Assembly: GCA_026874595.1 (NCBI GenBank)
Contig: JAPPUL010000073.1
Location: 1,325,973 to 1,389,972, forward strand
From: Sipunculus nudus
Lineage: Eukaryota; Annelida; Sipuncula; Golfingiida; Sipunculidae
Direction of reading: 5' to 3'
DNA: 64,000 bases
In this document: in pieces, positions 46,916 to 55,043 of the stretch
Layout: the number at the start of each line of letters is the position of its first letter
Numbering within the stretch: position 1 is the first letter of the stretch
Translations under genes and position numbers: made by a program
The notes under the pieces: model-generated
The model's input: the letters and a program-made list of their open reading frames with translations, nothing else
Told to the model about the DNA's origin: nothing
Database searches by the model: none

Positions 46916-47974
46916 TTATAAATCAGGTGGCAAATAGGCAAAATCTTCCCAAAGACTATAGGTTTTAAAGAATTTTTTCTGACTCTCATAAACTCTTTTA
47001 AAATCAGAGTCCTTTCTTGTCTCTTCTGCTATCACTTCTTCTGTTATGTCTTTTAATTTGCGCAAAATATTCTTAGGTAATTTCCTTGCAATTATCCCCT
47101 TCTTTTTAAAACCTGCCATAACCGCTCCTTGCTGATATTCACTCTCGTTTAGTCCTTTTAATGTCGCTGCCATACAAACATTACGAATTAAAGCTTTAGT
47201 ATCATCACCAAGTCTATTATATCTGCCTTTATTTATAAGCATATAGGATGCCGTAAACGGTTGATGCCATCCGGGAAATAAGTTATATTTAACCACTTTA
47301 TTAAAACCTAGTAATTGATCTATTATCGGCAAGGAAAACTCTGTTGCGTCTATTGTCCCTTTTTCTAAAGCTTGAAAGATTTCTCCACCAGGCAATACGC
47401 TTACGGAGGCTCCTAATTTTTCTATGACTTTACCGCCAAGTCCTGCAAAACGTATCTTTAAACCTTTATAGTCCCGAAGGCTCTTTATTGGCTTTTTATA
47501 CCAACCCGCAGTCTCAGGCCCTATAATACCACAAAGTTCAGCATAAACTTTATAACCTTTATTTGCATATACTCTTTGTAACATATCATGTCCTCCCCCT
47601 TCATAATACCACGCTGTAAATGCCCAAGGCTTAAGCCCAAACGGAACTGCTGCAAATAAAGGTAGTGCTGGAACTGTCCCTGCATCATAACCTATCCATG
47701 TATAGCCTGCACTTACTTTATTATTACTTACCGCTCCTAGTATCTCAAATGGAGGAAGTAGTTTTTTGGGTTCATAAATCCTAATCCTAACCTTACCACC
47801 ACTTATCTTATTTAATTGTTGTACAGCATATTTTGAAGGTGTCCCAAGCGCCGGTAAACTAGATTTAAACGCAACAGGCATTTTCCAACGTACCCGGTCA
47901 ATTGAATACGATGGCATGCTTAAAAGCAATGTAGCTCCTAATATAAGTAGCCCATTAAGTATTTTTTTCTTCAT
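46916..47974 (-). CDS. dctP: TRAP transporter solute-binding protein (TakP-like)
   Basis: Periplasmic receptor of the TRAP system. From ATG 47974 (GGAGA six bases upstream) the protein has 352 residues with a clean signal peptide (MKKKILNGLLILGATLLLSMPSYS). Further-upstream starts lack spacing. The mature part matches the DctP group that includes alpha-keto acid and mannitol/chloroaromatic receptors: YTWIGYDAG, VPFGLKPWAFTAWYYEGGGHDM, then RFAGLGGKVIEKLGAS and GEIFQALEKGTIDATE. A conserved Arg in IRFAG usually binds the ligand carboxylate. The last codons and stop lie in a 16-bp tandem duplication (46897-46928). Confidence 0.94.
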   Translation of the reverse strand: MKKKILNGLLILGATLLLSMPSYSIDRVRWKMPVAFKSSLPALGTPSKYAVQQLNKISGGKVRIRIYEPKKLLPPFEILGAVSNNKVSAGYTWIGYDAGTVPALPLFAAVPFGLKPWAFTAWYYEGGGHDMLQRVYANKGYKVYAELCGIIGPETAGWYKKPIKSLRDYKGLKIRFAGLGGKVIEKLGASVSVLPGGEIFQALEKGTIDATEFSLPIIDQLLGFNKVVKYNLFPGWHQPFTASYMLINKGRYNRLGDDTKALIRNVCMAATLKGLNESEYQQGAVMAGFKKKGIIARKLPKNILRKLKDITEEVIAEETRKDSDFKRVYESQKKFFKTYSLWEDFAYLPPDL

Positions 47975-48013
47975 AATCATTCTCCAAAAAAATAAATTAA
48001 TATAAAACAAATC

Positions 48014-48030
48014 TAAGAATTGGTATAAAG
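48014..48030. promoter_or_regulatory. Second, imperfect GntR/FadR-type site upstream of dctP
   Basis: taagaattggtataaag repeats the left part of the main operator (its complement reads taagaattggtcatacc). It lies about 40 bp before the dctP start and could mediate control of the TRAP operon. Confidence 0.5.
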
Positions 48031-48159
48031 ATATGTTCTATATTTTTAATATATTTAGTTATTAATATATTAGGCTATAATATATCAAATCTAGCATTAT
48101 CATATAAGCATAAAAAATTATATAAGCATAAAAAACATTTTTTACTTAAGTTAAAATAG

Positions 48160-48175
48160 TATAATGGTATGACCA
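48160..48175. promoter_or_regulatory. TATAAT -10 overlapping a perfect GntR/FadR operator
   Basis: TGGTATGACCA at 48165-48175 is an 11-bp palindrome that fits the TNGTNNNACNA consensus of FadR-subfamily regulators. It begins on the last base of an extended -10 (TAGTATAAT) and covers the expected transcription start of the regulator gene. This predicts autorepression. No good -35 is seen. Confidence 0.65.
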
Positions 48176-48184
48176 ATTCTTAAT

Positions 48185-48958
48185 ATGAGTATAATTTTTA
48201 ATATGGGTATCATGAATAAAATTAAAATATCAGATCAAATTGCACAACAAATAGAACAAATGATTATAGATGGAACTTTTGAACCAGGAGAGAAGCTGCC
48301 AACAGAAAGACAATTAGCCCAAAAAATAAAAGTTTCTCGCTCATCCTTACGAGAAGCTATGCAAAAATTAGTATCAAAAGGATTGATAGAAGTATACCAA
48401 GGGCGAGGAACATTTGTAACAAAATCACTTGATGGAGGTTTTTCTAATTCTTTGATTGAGCTACTTAAAAACTATCCTGAAGCGGACTGTGATGCCCTAT
48501 GGGTACGTAAAGAACTTGAGATTGTTGCAAACTATGATGCCGCATTAAAAGCAACAGATAAAGATAGAGACAAAATTTGGAGAATGTATCACAATGTTGT
48601 TAAAGTACAAAAACAAGATAATAGAAGTATTGACAAATTGCGTGCAGATTCAAAGTTTCATCTATCTATAGTAGAGGCATCACATAATATAGTCTTATTT
48701 CAATTTACACGTAGTATAATTGTAGTGACAGAGAGTGCACTTGCAGAATATCTTGATGAGTACTACCGAAAAGAAGGTTTTATAGATATAGTGGCTAAAC
48801 AACATAAAAATATGGTTGAGGCTATTATGGACTTAGACCCAATTGCAGCAAAAAAGGCGTCTAGGAATCATTTTAACTATGCCCTTAAATCTTATAAAAG
48901 ATTTAAACAACAAAGTGAATATGATAAGAGTAAAAGAGTATACTCATCTTTATTTTGA
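48185..48958 (+). CDS. GntR-family (FadR/FCD subfamily) transcriptional regulator
   Basis: A 257-residue protein. The N-terminal winged helix reads GTFEPGEKLPTERQLAQKIKVSRSSLREAMQKLVSKGLIEVYQGRGTFV in segments typical of GntR. The C-terminal FCD domain is helical, with the metal/ligand pattern ADSKFHLSIVEAS (D-x4-H type) and KQHKNMVEAI with a further His. Start may be 48185, 48203 or 48212 (MNKIKISDQI). It is divergent from the TRAP/CoA operon and most likely represses that operon until an acyl or carboxylate ligand is present. Confidence 0.93.
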   Translation: MSIIFNMGIMNKIKISDQIAQQIEQMIIDGTFEPGEKLPTERQLAQKIKVSRSSLREAMQKLVSKGLIEVYQGRGTFVTKSLDGGFSNSLIELLKNYPEADCDALWVRKELEIVANYDAALKATDKDRDKIWRMYHNVVKVQKQDNRSIDKLRADSKFHLSIVEASHNIVLFQFTRSIIVVTESALAEYLDEYYRKEGFIDIVAKQHKNMVEAIMDLDPIAAKKASRNHFNYALKSYKRFKQQSEYDKSKRVYSSLF

Positions 48959-49002
48959 ATTGTAATTTTTTTTGTAAAAAGAGATATTTAAGGAGATAGT
49001 TA

Positions 49003-49289
49003 TTGATAAAAAAAGATTGCTTTGCTAACTAATGCACTTTAATATGTTGGGCCTCCAGCTGTAAAAGCTCTATTACAAAGCGGCTATGACATATTACCCT
49101 AAAGATAAGTATATAGATAATTCGATACCCATGCTGCTACTTGGAGCTGGAACTCAATATTACCCTAAAGATAAGTATATAGATAATTCGATAGGAAGAG
49201 ATTTTATTAAAGAGGTAGTACCGGTTCATACAGGCACAATAATTGATTTTGCGGGTGGGTGGCCGTCTGCACCAAAAAGACCAATCTAA
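49003..49289 (+). pseudogene. Decayed short-chain dehydrogenase gene
   Basis: AGGAG at 48991-48995 sits before a TTG at 49003. After the A7 run a second frame reads IALLTNAL-stop-YVGPPAVKALLQSGYDI, an SDR N-terminus with an in-frame TAA. It jumps to YYPKDKYIDNS, then repeats that block and ends with DFIKEVVP and DFAGGWP, recalling the C-terminal end of an SDR. The middle, including the catalytic residues, is missing. It follows the GntR gene on the same strand and probably once belonged to the same pathway. Confidence 0.55.
49091..49193. repeat. 37-bp perfect direct repeat, 66-bp period
   Basis: Identical 37-bp blocks lie at 49091-49127 and 49157-49193, each beginning atattaccctaaag. They fall within the decayed SDR gene and show a recent internal duplication. 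Confidence 0.92.
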
Positions 49290-49540
49290 CAAATCAGATA
49301 AGAACGCTATAGCATAATATCTTTGTATAGCCCAATGCGCATCTATTAAATAGATTATAAAATAGATAATAAAAATGCTATTAACTAATAGCAAGTAAGA
49401 TGTTATCTTGTAAGAAGGTGTTATATAAGAATATATGAGCTAAGATATTAGATAAGCGGGATTATAAAAGAAGAGCTATTAATATTAATATGGAATAGGA
49501 GCTATATAAAGGTATAATTTTTTAAGGGGGTAAAAGGGTT

Positions 49541-50176
49541 TTGGGAGACATTGACAATAAAACGGAATTAACGAAGGAAGATAAGCTAAGTGTATTTATG
49601 TATAGGTTTGGGATACTATTAAGCAGTATAGTAATAATATATGTTTTAGTATATGGTTATTATGGACTTTATGTAGGGGAGTATCCAGATCTAATGATTT
49701 TTCAGAAAGGATTTGGCAAAGTAATATTCTGGATATTCGTTTTGTCAGTAGGGATTTCTGCAATTTTTTTACATTTATATAGTAAAAAGATTCTACGTAT
49801 AATCCAATATGTGTATATAGCGGGCCTATTACTTTTGATAATCCTTAGTATATTAAATGACAACATGCTGGAGGGTGCGTTGTGGAATGAGAGTGGTATA
49901 TTAGGGAAGATATATAGTGTAGGAATTGGGATGATATTAGGAGTATATAGTGCAATAGGAGCGAAGGAGGCATATTGTTTTAATTTGCGAGAAGGATATT
50001 ATTATGGAGTAATAAGTTTCTTTCTAGTTATATTGCATTTAATAGGAGTTAGTCTTGATATACAGTATATATTGCTGGTAATGATAGCGATACTAACGAC
50101 ATTATTTAGCTTTAGAAAACTAGGACATCCGCTTTATTATGACATAGGAGATAAGAGTAAGTACCAGAGTGGGTGA
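49541..50176 (+). CDS. Multi-pass membrane protein (DUF2301-like)
   Basis: A 211-residue protein with about six or seven membrane helices. The N-terminus KEDKLSVFMYRFGILLSS and the middle GVYSAIGAKEAYCFNLREGYYYG recall the DUF2301 family, whose function is unknown; I hold the family name loosely. The start is TTG preceded by purine-rich AAGGGGG. It stands alone, in the same direction as the DsrE-like gene. Confidence 0.75.
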   Translation: MGDIDNKTELTKEDKLSVFMYRFGILLSSIVIIYVLVYGYYGLYVGEYPDLMIFQKGFGKVIFWIFVLSVGISAIFLHLYSKKILRIIQYVYIAGLLLLIILSILNDNMLEGALWNESGILGKIYSVGIGMILGVYSAIGAKEAYCFNLREGYYYGVISFFLVILHLIGVSLDIQYILLVMIAILTTLFSFRKLGHPLYYDIGDKSKYQSG

Positions 50177-50409
50177 GATGTTTAAGAGCTTGTGCGGTGT
50201 TTAATTTATATATAAAATGTCGATAAAAAGCTAAGACGATAAAGCTAAAACATGGTATGTTTTTATAGAAATCTTATATTATAAGATATTTAAGTATAGA
50301 AATATAATTAAAGAAAACAAGATTAAAGAAATATAGTATATTTATACAATTGGTTAAAGCCAAGAAAGCTAGAAGCTGGCAGGAATAAAATAAACATGGG
50401 GGTAAGGGT

Positions 50410-50961
50410 ATGAGTACAATGCTTGATCCGCAGTTAAAGGAAACTATAAGGGAGGAAGTATCGGCACAACTTGAGGAGATAAAAGTAGATATACCTGAAA
50501 ACAGAGCAACATTCATAATGTTTTCAGGAGATTTTGACAAAGCGATGGCAGCATTTATGATGGCAACAGGAGCGGTTGCGATGGGGATGGAAGTAACAAT
50601 GTACTTTACGTTTTGGGGTTGCAGCGTCATTAAGAAGAAGAGAAAGCTAGCAGGGAAGAAGTTCTTGCATAAGATGGTAAATCTAATGTTGCCTGCAAAC
50701 AGTAAAGGATTAAATCCATCACAGATGGCATTTGGACCTATTGGTAGAAAGTTGTTTAGACATATGATGGTAGGGAAGATGCAGTCATTAGAGGAGCTTA
50801 TAGAGCTTGCAAAGGAATTAGAGGTAAAGTTTTTAGTATGCGCACCATCGCTTGAGGTAATGGGTTTTGATGAAGATGAGTGGGCGGTACCTGCTAGTAT
50901 ATGCGGTGTTGCGGCGATGTATGAGCAAGCGATGAAATCAAAGGTAGCCTATTTCATATAA
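50410..50961 (+). CDS. DsrE/DsrF/DrsH-family protein (DsrE2-like)
   Basis: A 183-residue cytoplasmic-looking protein. After an N-terminal helix (QLKETIREEVSAQLEEI) the DsrE fold starts at ATFIMFSGDFDKAMAAFMMATGAVAMGMEVTMYFTFWG in segments, then MQSLEELIELAKELEVKFLVCAPSLEVMGF and ICGVAAMYEQA. Relatives take part in sulfur or persulfide transfer; the cysteines in VCAPS and SICGV are at the usual places. Partners such as TusA or a rhodanese are not adjacent. Confidence 0.9.
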   Translation: MSTMLDPQLKETIREEVSAQLEEIKVDIPENRATFIMFSGDFDKAMAAFMMATGAVAMGMEVTMYFTFWGCSVIKKKRKLAGKKFLHKMVNLMLPANSKGLNPSQMAFGPIGRKLFRHMMVGKMQSLEELIELAKELEVKFLVCAPSLEVMGFDEDEWAVPASICGVAAMYEQAMKSKVAYFI

Positions 50962-51150
50962 TCCAAACATTTGATTACAATTCTATAGATTAGTAAGCAA
51001 AGATCTTAGAAATGCTTAGCAATGCTAAAGAAGACTTTATAAAGTTAAAGAGTTTATAAAGTTAGAGAGAATAATATGACGGAGTCTGCTTTTAATGTTT
51101 TTTAATGTTTTGAGTCTTCTTTAATATTGTTTAAAAGGGCATTATAATCT

Positions 51151-52131
51151 TTATTTAAGGCGATAAAAAGTCTTATTATTGAAAGAACTTGAGACTAACA
51201 AATCATCGTTAACAGCAGACTTAATAATAGAGTCCAAAGAGGTCCTACTAAAGCGTTTATCGAATATGGCATAAATATCGTCTTTGGTAGAAGGGCGAGT
51301 ACCAAGTAAAGCGAACAAATCTGTTTGAATGTTTTCCATATTAGAATTATCAAGCATATTGGATTTAGGATGTTGCTTATAGGTATTAGAGTTTAGGGGA
51401 ATGCTTTGCTGCTTAATTGACTTAATAATATCATCAAATTCTTGCTGTAAAACTTCTACTTTATCGTCGTCAATAGGCATATATTTTGAAAAAGCAGGAG
51501 GACGATATATTGTATTAATCTGAACGGCATCGGGTTTAATGTATCGAGTAGCGTTTTTAAGCTTATTAATTTCTTCTTTTGAGTCATTTACGTTTTTAAC
51601 GAATAATATTTCTAGGGTAAGGTTTTTGTGGAATTGCTTTCTAAGCTCAAAGATACCGTCAACGAGTAAATCTGGCGTAATAGATTTAAAAGGGAGGTTA
51701 ATTTTCTTGTAGACGTTATAAGAAATGGCATCAAGGGAAGGGATAATAATATCGGCGTCCATAAGGTCGTTGCGTACATATTTATCATGTAGTAAGGAAG
51801 CGTTAGTAAGTACAACTAAAGGGATTTGGTGATATGTTTTTTTAATGGTCTTGATAATATATTTCAGTTGAGAATGAAGGGTGGGCTCACCTTTGCCAGC
51901 GATAGTAATACAGTCAATAGAGTTTATTGAGTTATGCTTGAAAAAGCGGTTTAATTCGTCAAAGATGAGAATAGGGTTTACATAAGGCTTTCGTTGAATG
52001 GTAAGTGATTTAGTTTTCTGTATTTCGCAATAAACGCAGTTAAAAGAACAAATTTTGTCTCCGATGGGGTCAATCCCAAGAGAACGTTTAAGACGTCTTG
52101 AATTAACAGGTCCGAAAATATATTTAAACAT
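51151..52131 (-). CDS. Radical SAM protein (wyosine-synthase-like COG0731 type)
   Basis: The likely start is the Met at 52131 (MFKYIFGPVNSRRLKRSLGI), giving 326 residues; an upstream ATG would add five residues. The cluster-binding CSFNCVYCE (CxxxCxxC) follows. ITIAGKGEPTLH is the SAM-binding glycine-rich motif. The C-terminal 80 residues are a small winged-helix-like domain (PSTKDDIYAIFDKRFSRTSLD). Members of this group are widespread but poorly defined. No partner gene is close. Confidence 0.9.
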   Translation of the reverse strand: MFKYIFGPVNSRRLKRSLGIDPIGDKICSFNCVYCEIQKTKSLTIQRKPYVNPILIFDELNRFFKHNSINSIDCITIAGKGEPTLHSQLKYIIKTIKKTYHQIPLVVLTNASLLHDKYVRNDLMDADIIIPSLDAISYNVYKKINLPFKSITPDLLVDGIFELRKQFHKNLTLEILFVKNVNDSKEEINKLKNATRYIKPDAVQINTIYRPPAFSKYMPIDDDKVEVLQQEFDDIIKSIKQQSIPLNSNTYKQHPKSNMLDNSNMENIQTDLFALLGTRPSTKDDIYAIFDKRFSRTSLDSIIKSAVNDDLLVSSSFNNKTFYRLK

Positions 52132-52316
52132 AAAAAAGCCAATCAATAGTTAAATAGTAAAATAAAGCATCTAAAGCTAAACAAGAGCTTAAGAAGCAAC
52201 AAAAAGCAATTAATAGTTTAATCGCCCAAATATAAAAGATAATGTAACGGTGCAAGAAAGGCGAGAAAGTAAGGCGAGATTGGAATATATAAAAGGTTTA
52301 TGGAACTTAAGAGTAA

Positions 52317-52850
52317 TTATTTTTGTGAAGTTTTACCCTTAGGTTTTTTAATTTTGTTAGAAGATATAAGGGTTTTAGTAATTTTGGATTCAACAGTATT
52401 GTCTTTATTTTTGAATTTTACGTCTTTAATCTCCTCAACGACTTTATTAATATCATTAAGTTGATATTTAGGGTCGTTTATTTTATCTAATAAAGCCATA
52501 CAAGTATGTGTAAAATTGGAAGGGACAACAAAGAAGCGAGTACGTTTTTTAGTAATTTGGTTATTGCCGACATTCTTCTGAGTATTTTTCTTATAAAAGT
52601 TGTGTTTAAAATACTCTTGCAGGTCGTGAGTAGATTTAAATGTGCGTTTAATGTCCTGATAAGAAAGCATAATAAGGATTTTGTTTTGTGGGATAGAGAA
52701 ACTAGGATTAACTTTAGCTTTAACGGAGATATTCGAACTACTGATAGCATCAAAGATTACAATAACATCCTGCTCATAAGCCTCGGTCATGTTAAGAAGA
52801 CAAGCAATTTCTTTATCTGAAATCCAACTCCATGAGAGTTTTTTCTTCAC
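52317..52850 (-). CDS. Hypothetical protein, 177 residues
   Basis: A GTG start is preceded by AGGAGG with good spacing, and the frame has natural composition. The first 70 residues look like a compact alpha/beta domain (WSWISDKEIACLLNM, DVIVIFDAIS, NKILIMLSYQDIKRTF). The C-terminus is Lys-rich and probably disordered (KIKKPKGKTSQK). I do not recognise a family. It is divergent from the amidase gene. Confidence 0.75.
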   Translation of the reverse strand: MKKKLSWSWISDKEIACLLNMTEAYEQDVIVIFDAISSSNISVKAKVNPSFSIPQNKILIMLSYQDIKRTFKSTHDLQEYFKHNFYKKNTQKNVGNNQITKKRTRFFVVPSNFTHTCMALLDKINDPKYQLNDINKVVEEIKDVKFKNKDNTVESKITKTLISSNKIKKPKGKTSQK

Positions 52851-53194
52851 CAGTGCCTCCTAATGATTCTATAAATCTATAGAAGATATAACACCCAGAT
52901 TAAAAAAAAAGAGCAATAAAAAAATAGAGTATCCGAGGTGATAAAAAGGTTGATAAAAGAGGTTTATAGTATAAAAAGAGTAAGTTAATCAAGAAATATA
53001 TAATTAATAAAGAATAAGTAACTAATGGGAAAGGTAAAAGTTAGCGAGAAATTATAATATATGATTATAAATATAATCGTTTAGTGGGATCTAATTAAGG
53101 GATTAAATTAAGGGATTAAAAGAATAGAATAAGAATAGAATAAGAATGAATAAGAATGAATAAGAATGAATAAGAATAGAATAAAGAGTAAAAG
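52851..53194. other. 344-bp spacer with short repeats
   Basis: No gene is seen. The right half (53120-53184) holds alternating 11-bp aagaatagaat and 10-bp aagaatgaat units that form the amidase leader. It must contain the divergent promoters but none is clear. Confidence 0.65.
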
Positions 53195-53965
53195 ATGGTA
53201 TTTGGCAAAGACTGTAAAAGGGAAATAAAGGGGCGTGATATATCATTAGAGCGTAAAAAGCTACTATCGAAGAGGAATGCGCTTATCTTTATGCTTATAA
53301 GCGGGTTTTCGGTATTAATATCTTATATTCTGGGTATAAGAGATGATTCTGCTGATGGTAATGTAGGAGGGGCTGGGGGTGGGGGTGGAGGAGGGAACAA
53401 ATTGGGTAAAGTTGGTATGGGAAGGGAGGGTGTAACGGGAGGAGCTGGGCTGGGGGTTGGTGTAGAAAGAGGGGTTAGAATAGAAGAGAGTGATTATAGT
53501 AAGCTATCTGGCTGGAGGTATATAATAATACATCACAGTGCAATAGATATAGGAGATAAGGAGCGGTATAAGAAATATCACAAAACAAAATATAAGAGTG
53601 GGGGTTTATTGTATCACTTTGTAATAGGGAATGGATATGGCGATGGGACAGCGGATGGGAAGATAGAAGTTAGTGCAGCTTGGCGTCATCAAAAGCGAGG
53701 AGGACACGTGTCAGATCCTTATTATAATAAACATAGTATAGGGATAGTGCTTGTTGGAAATTTCAATAAGAACAAACCGACTAAGCGCCAGCTTATAGCG
53801 CTTAGGGTGTTGGTGCAATATTTAATGGGAAAATTCAAGATAGACTCTAAAAACGTATTAATGCACAAAGAGGTTACAGCAACAGAGTGCCCAGGAGTAT
53901 TCTTCCCGAAGCAAGCGTTTATGAGAGAGATCCGCAACATATCGGTAATAAGCCGTTCTAACTAG
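53195..53965 (+). CDS. N-acetylmuramoyl-L-alanine amidase (Amidase_2), membrane-anchored
   Basis: A 256-residue protein. A membrane helix at about residues 29-47 anchors it, followed by a Gly-rich linker (about residues 50-90). The catalytic domain has the zinc ligands in IIIHHSA (His) and HKEVTATECPG (His and Cys), plus SIGIVLVGNF and a YHFVIG strand, as in T7 lysozyme/PGRP-type amidases. It would cleave peptidoglycan stem peptides in the periplasm. ATG start with weak purines upstream. Confidence 0.9.
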   Translation: MVFGKDCKREIKGRDISLERKKLLSKRNALIFMLISGFSVLISYILGIRDDSADGNVGGAGGGGGGGNKLGKVGMGREGVTGGAGLGVGVERGVRIEESDYSKLSGWRYIIIHHSAIDIGDKERYKKYHKTKYKSGGLLYHFVIGNGYGDGTADGKIEVSAAWRHQKRGGHVSDPYYNKHSIGIVLVGNFNKNKPTKRQLIALRVLVQYLMGKFKIDSKNVLMHKEVTATECPGVFFPKQAFMREIRNISVISRSN

Positions 53966-54088
53966 AGCAAAGTGTTTAAAAGAAGGTGTTTTAAGCACTT
54001 TGAAGTACAAATCATAAGCCTCAAAAAAGAAAGTAATACCAGACAAAATAAAAGCGCTAAGAAAAAGCGCTAAGAAAAAGAGGGTAAC

Positions 54089-54775
54089 GTGAGCAAAGGT
54101 GATATAGAAGATCTAGAAGATATAATATTGGAGGTAGAGGGCTTAAGTTTTGGTTATGAGGGTAGTACTTTTGGGGGTGAACTTTTAAAAGAAATAAGTT
54201 TTAATTTACGTAAAGGAGAGGTAATAGGGATAGTGGGCAAATCGGGAGTAGGGAAGTCTACATTGCTTAAGCTATTAAACCGTCTTTTAGAGTATAAGAG
54301 AGGGAAGATAAAGTATCATGGAGAAGAGATAAGGGAGCTAAATCCGCTTAAACTAAGGCGACAAATATTGTACTTACAGCAATACCCCTGGATGTTAGAA
54401 GGGGATGTTGAGGCTAATCTGCAGATATCGAATAAAGGAGAAGAGGTCGGAATATCTCTAATGGAATGGAGTTTATTAGAAGTGGGGTTAGGAGTTAGTT
54501 ATTTAAATAAGGACATAATGAGCTTATCAGGGGGAGAACGACATAGGGTAGGGCTTGCACGGCTTTTGCTGGTAAAGGGGGTAGAGATATTACTTTTGGA
54601 TGAGCCAACGGGTTCATTAGATAAAGAGACAATAAATGTTCTAACAAAAAGCTTAAGAAGATATATAGAGGAGCGAGGGGGTTCAATAATCGTAACAACC
54701 CATCGACTAGATTTTGCAAAAGAGCTAATGTCAAAAACATATGAAATTAAGGAAGGACATTTGATAAAGGCTTGA
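54089..54775 (+). CDS. fetA: ABC ATPase (FetA/YbbL-like)
   Basis: A 228-residue ATPase. Walker A is GKSGVGKST at residues 50-58, the signature is LSGGERHRV, Walker B is ILLLDEPTGSLD, and the H-loop is TTHRLD. It pairs with the FetB-type permease downstream. In E. coli FetAB exports iron and helps resist oxidative stress; other relatives have unclear substrates. The start is GTG. A 13-bp repeat separates it from fetB. Confidence 0.9.
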   Translation: MSKGDIEDLEDIILEVEGLSFGYEGSTFGGELLKEISFNLRKGEVIGIVGKSGVGKSTLLKLLNRLLEYKRGKIKYHGEEIRELNPLKLRRQILYLQQYPWMLEGDVEANLQISNKGEEVGISLMEWSLLEVGLGVSYLNKDIMSLSGGERHRVGLARLLLVKGVEILLLDEPTGSLDKETINVLTKSLRRYIEERGGSIIVTTHRLDFAKELMSKTYEIKEGHLIKA

Positions 54776-54828
54776 AATAGGTTTAGTTATTTTGGAAAGG
54801 GGAAGAGGAGGCAAGGGAGAAGGATAAA

Positions 54829-54900
54829 AGCTGAGATAAAAAGATGAGATAAAAAGCTGAGATAAAAAGCTGAGATAAAAAGCTGAGATAAAAAGATGAG
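54829..54900. repeat. 13-bp tandem repeat between fetA and fetB
   Basis: About five and a half copies of agctgagataaaa occur, with two copies reading agatgagataaaa. The last variant supplies the ATG from which the fetB 5' fragment can start. Confidence 0.92.
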
Positions 54901-55024
54901 TGATATATTAGATATAGATTGGTTTCGACTTAGTTTTGGGAGTGTATTTGTGTTGCTGCTGGTATTAATTTCATTAATAGAAAGGTTGAAGCTGGGAGCG
55001 ACAAATACTGTTTGGAGTATTTAG
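54896..55024 (+). pseudogene. Out-of-frame 5' part of fetB
   Basis: The ATG at 54896 opens a 42-residue frame with a membrane helix (FGSVFVLLLVLISLIERLKLG) followed by ATNTVWSI and TAG at 55022. The homologous FetB text resumes in the next frame as FRATIQLTLMGY. FetB relatives have a helix, then a Trp-Ser-x-x-Arg-Ala-x-x-Gln-Leu segment, so both pieces belong to one protein. Confidence 0.75.
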
Positions 55025-55043
55025 GGCGACAATCCAGTTAACG

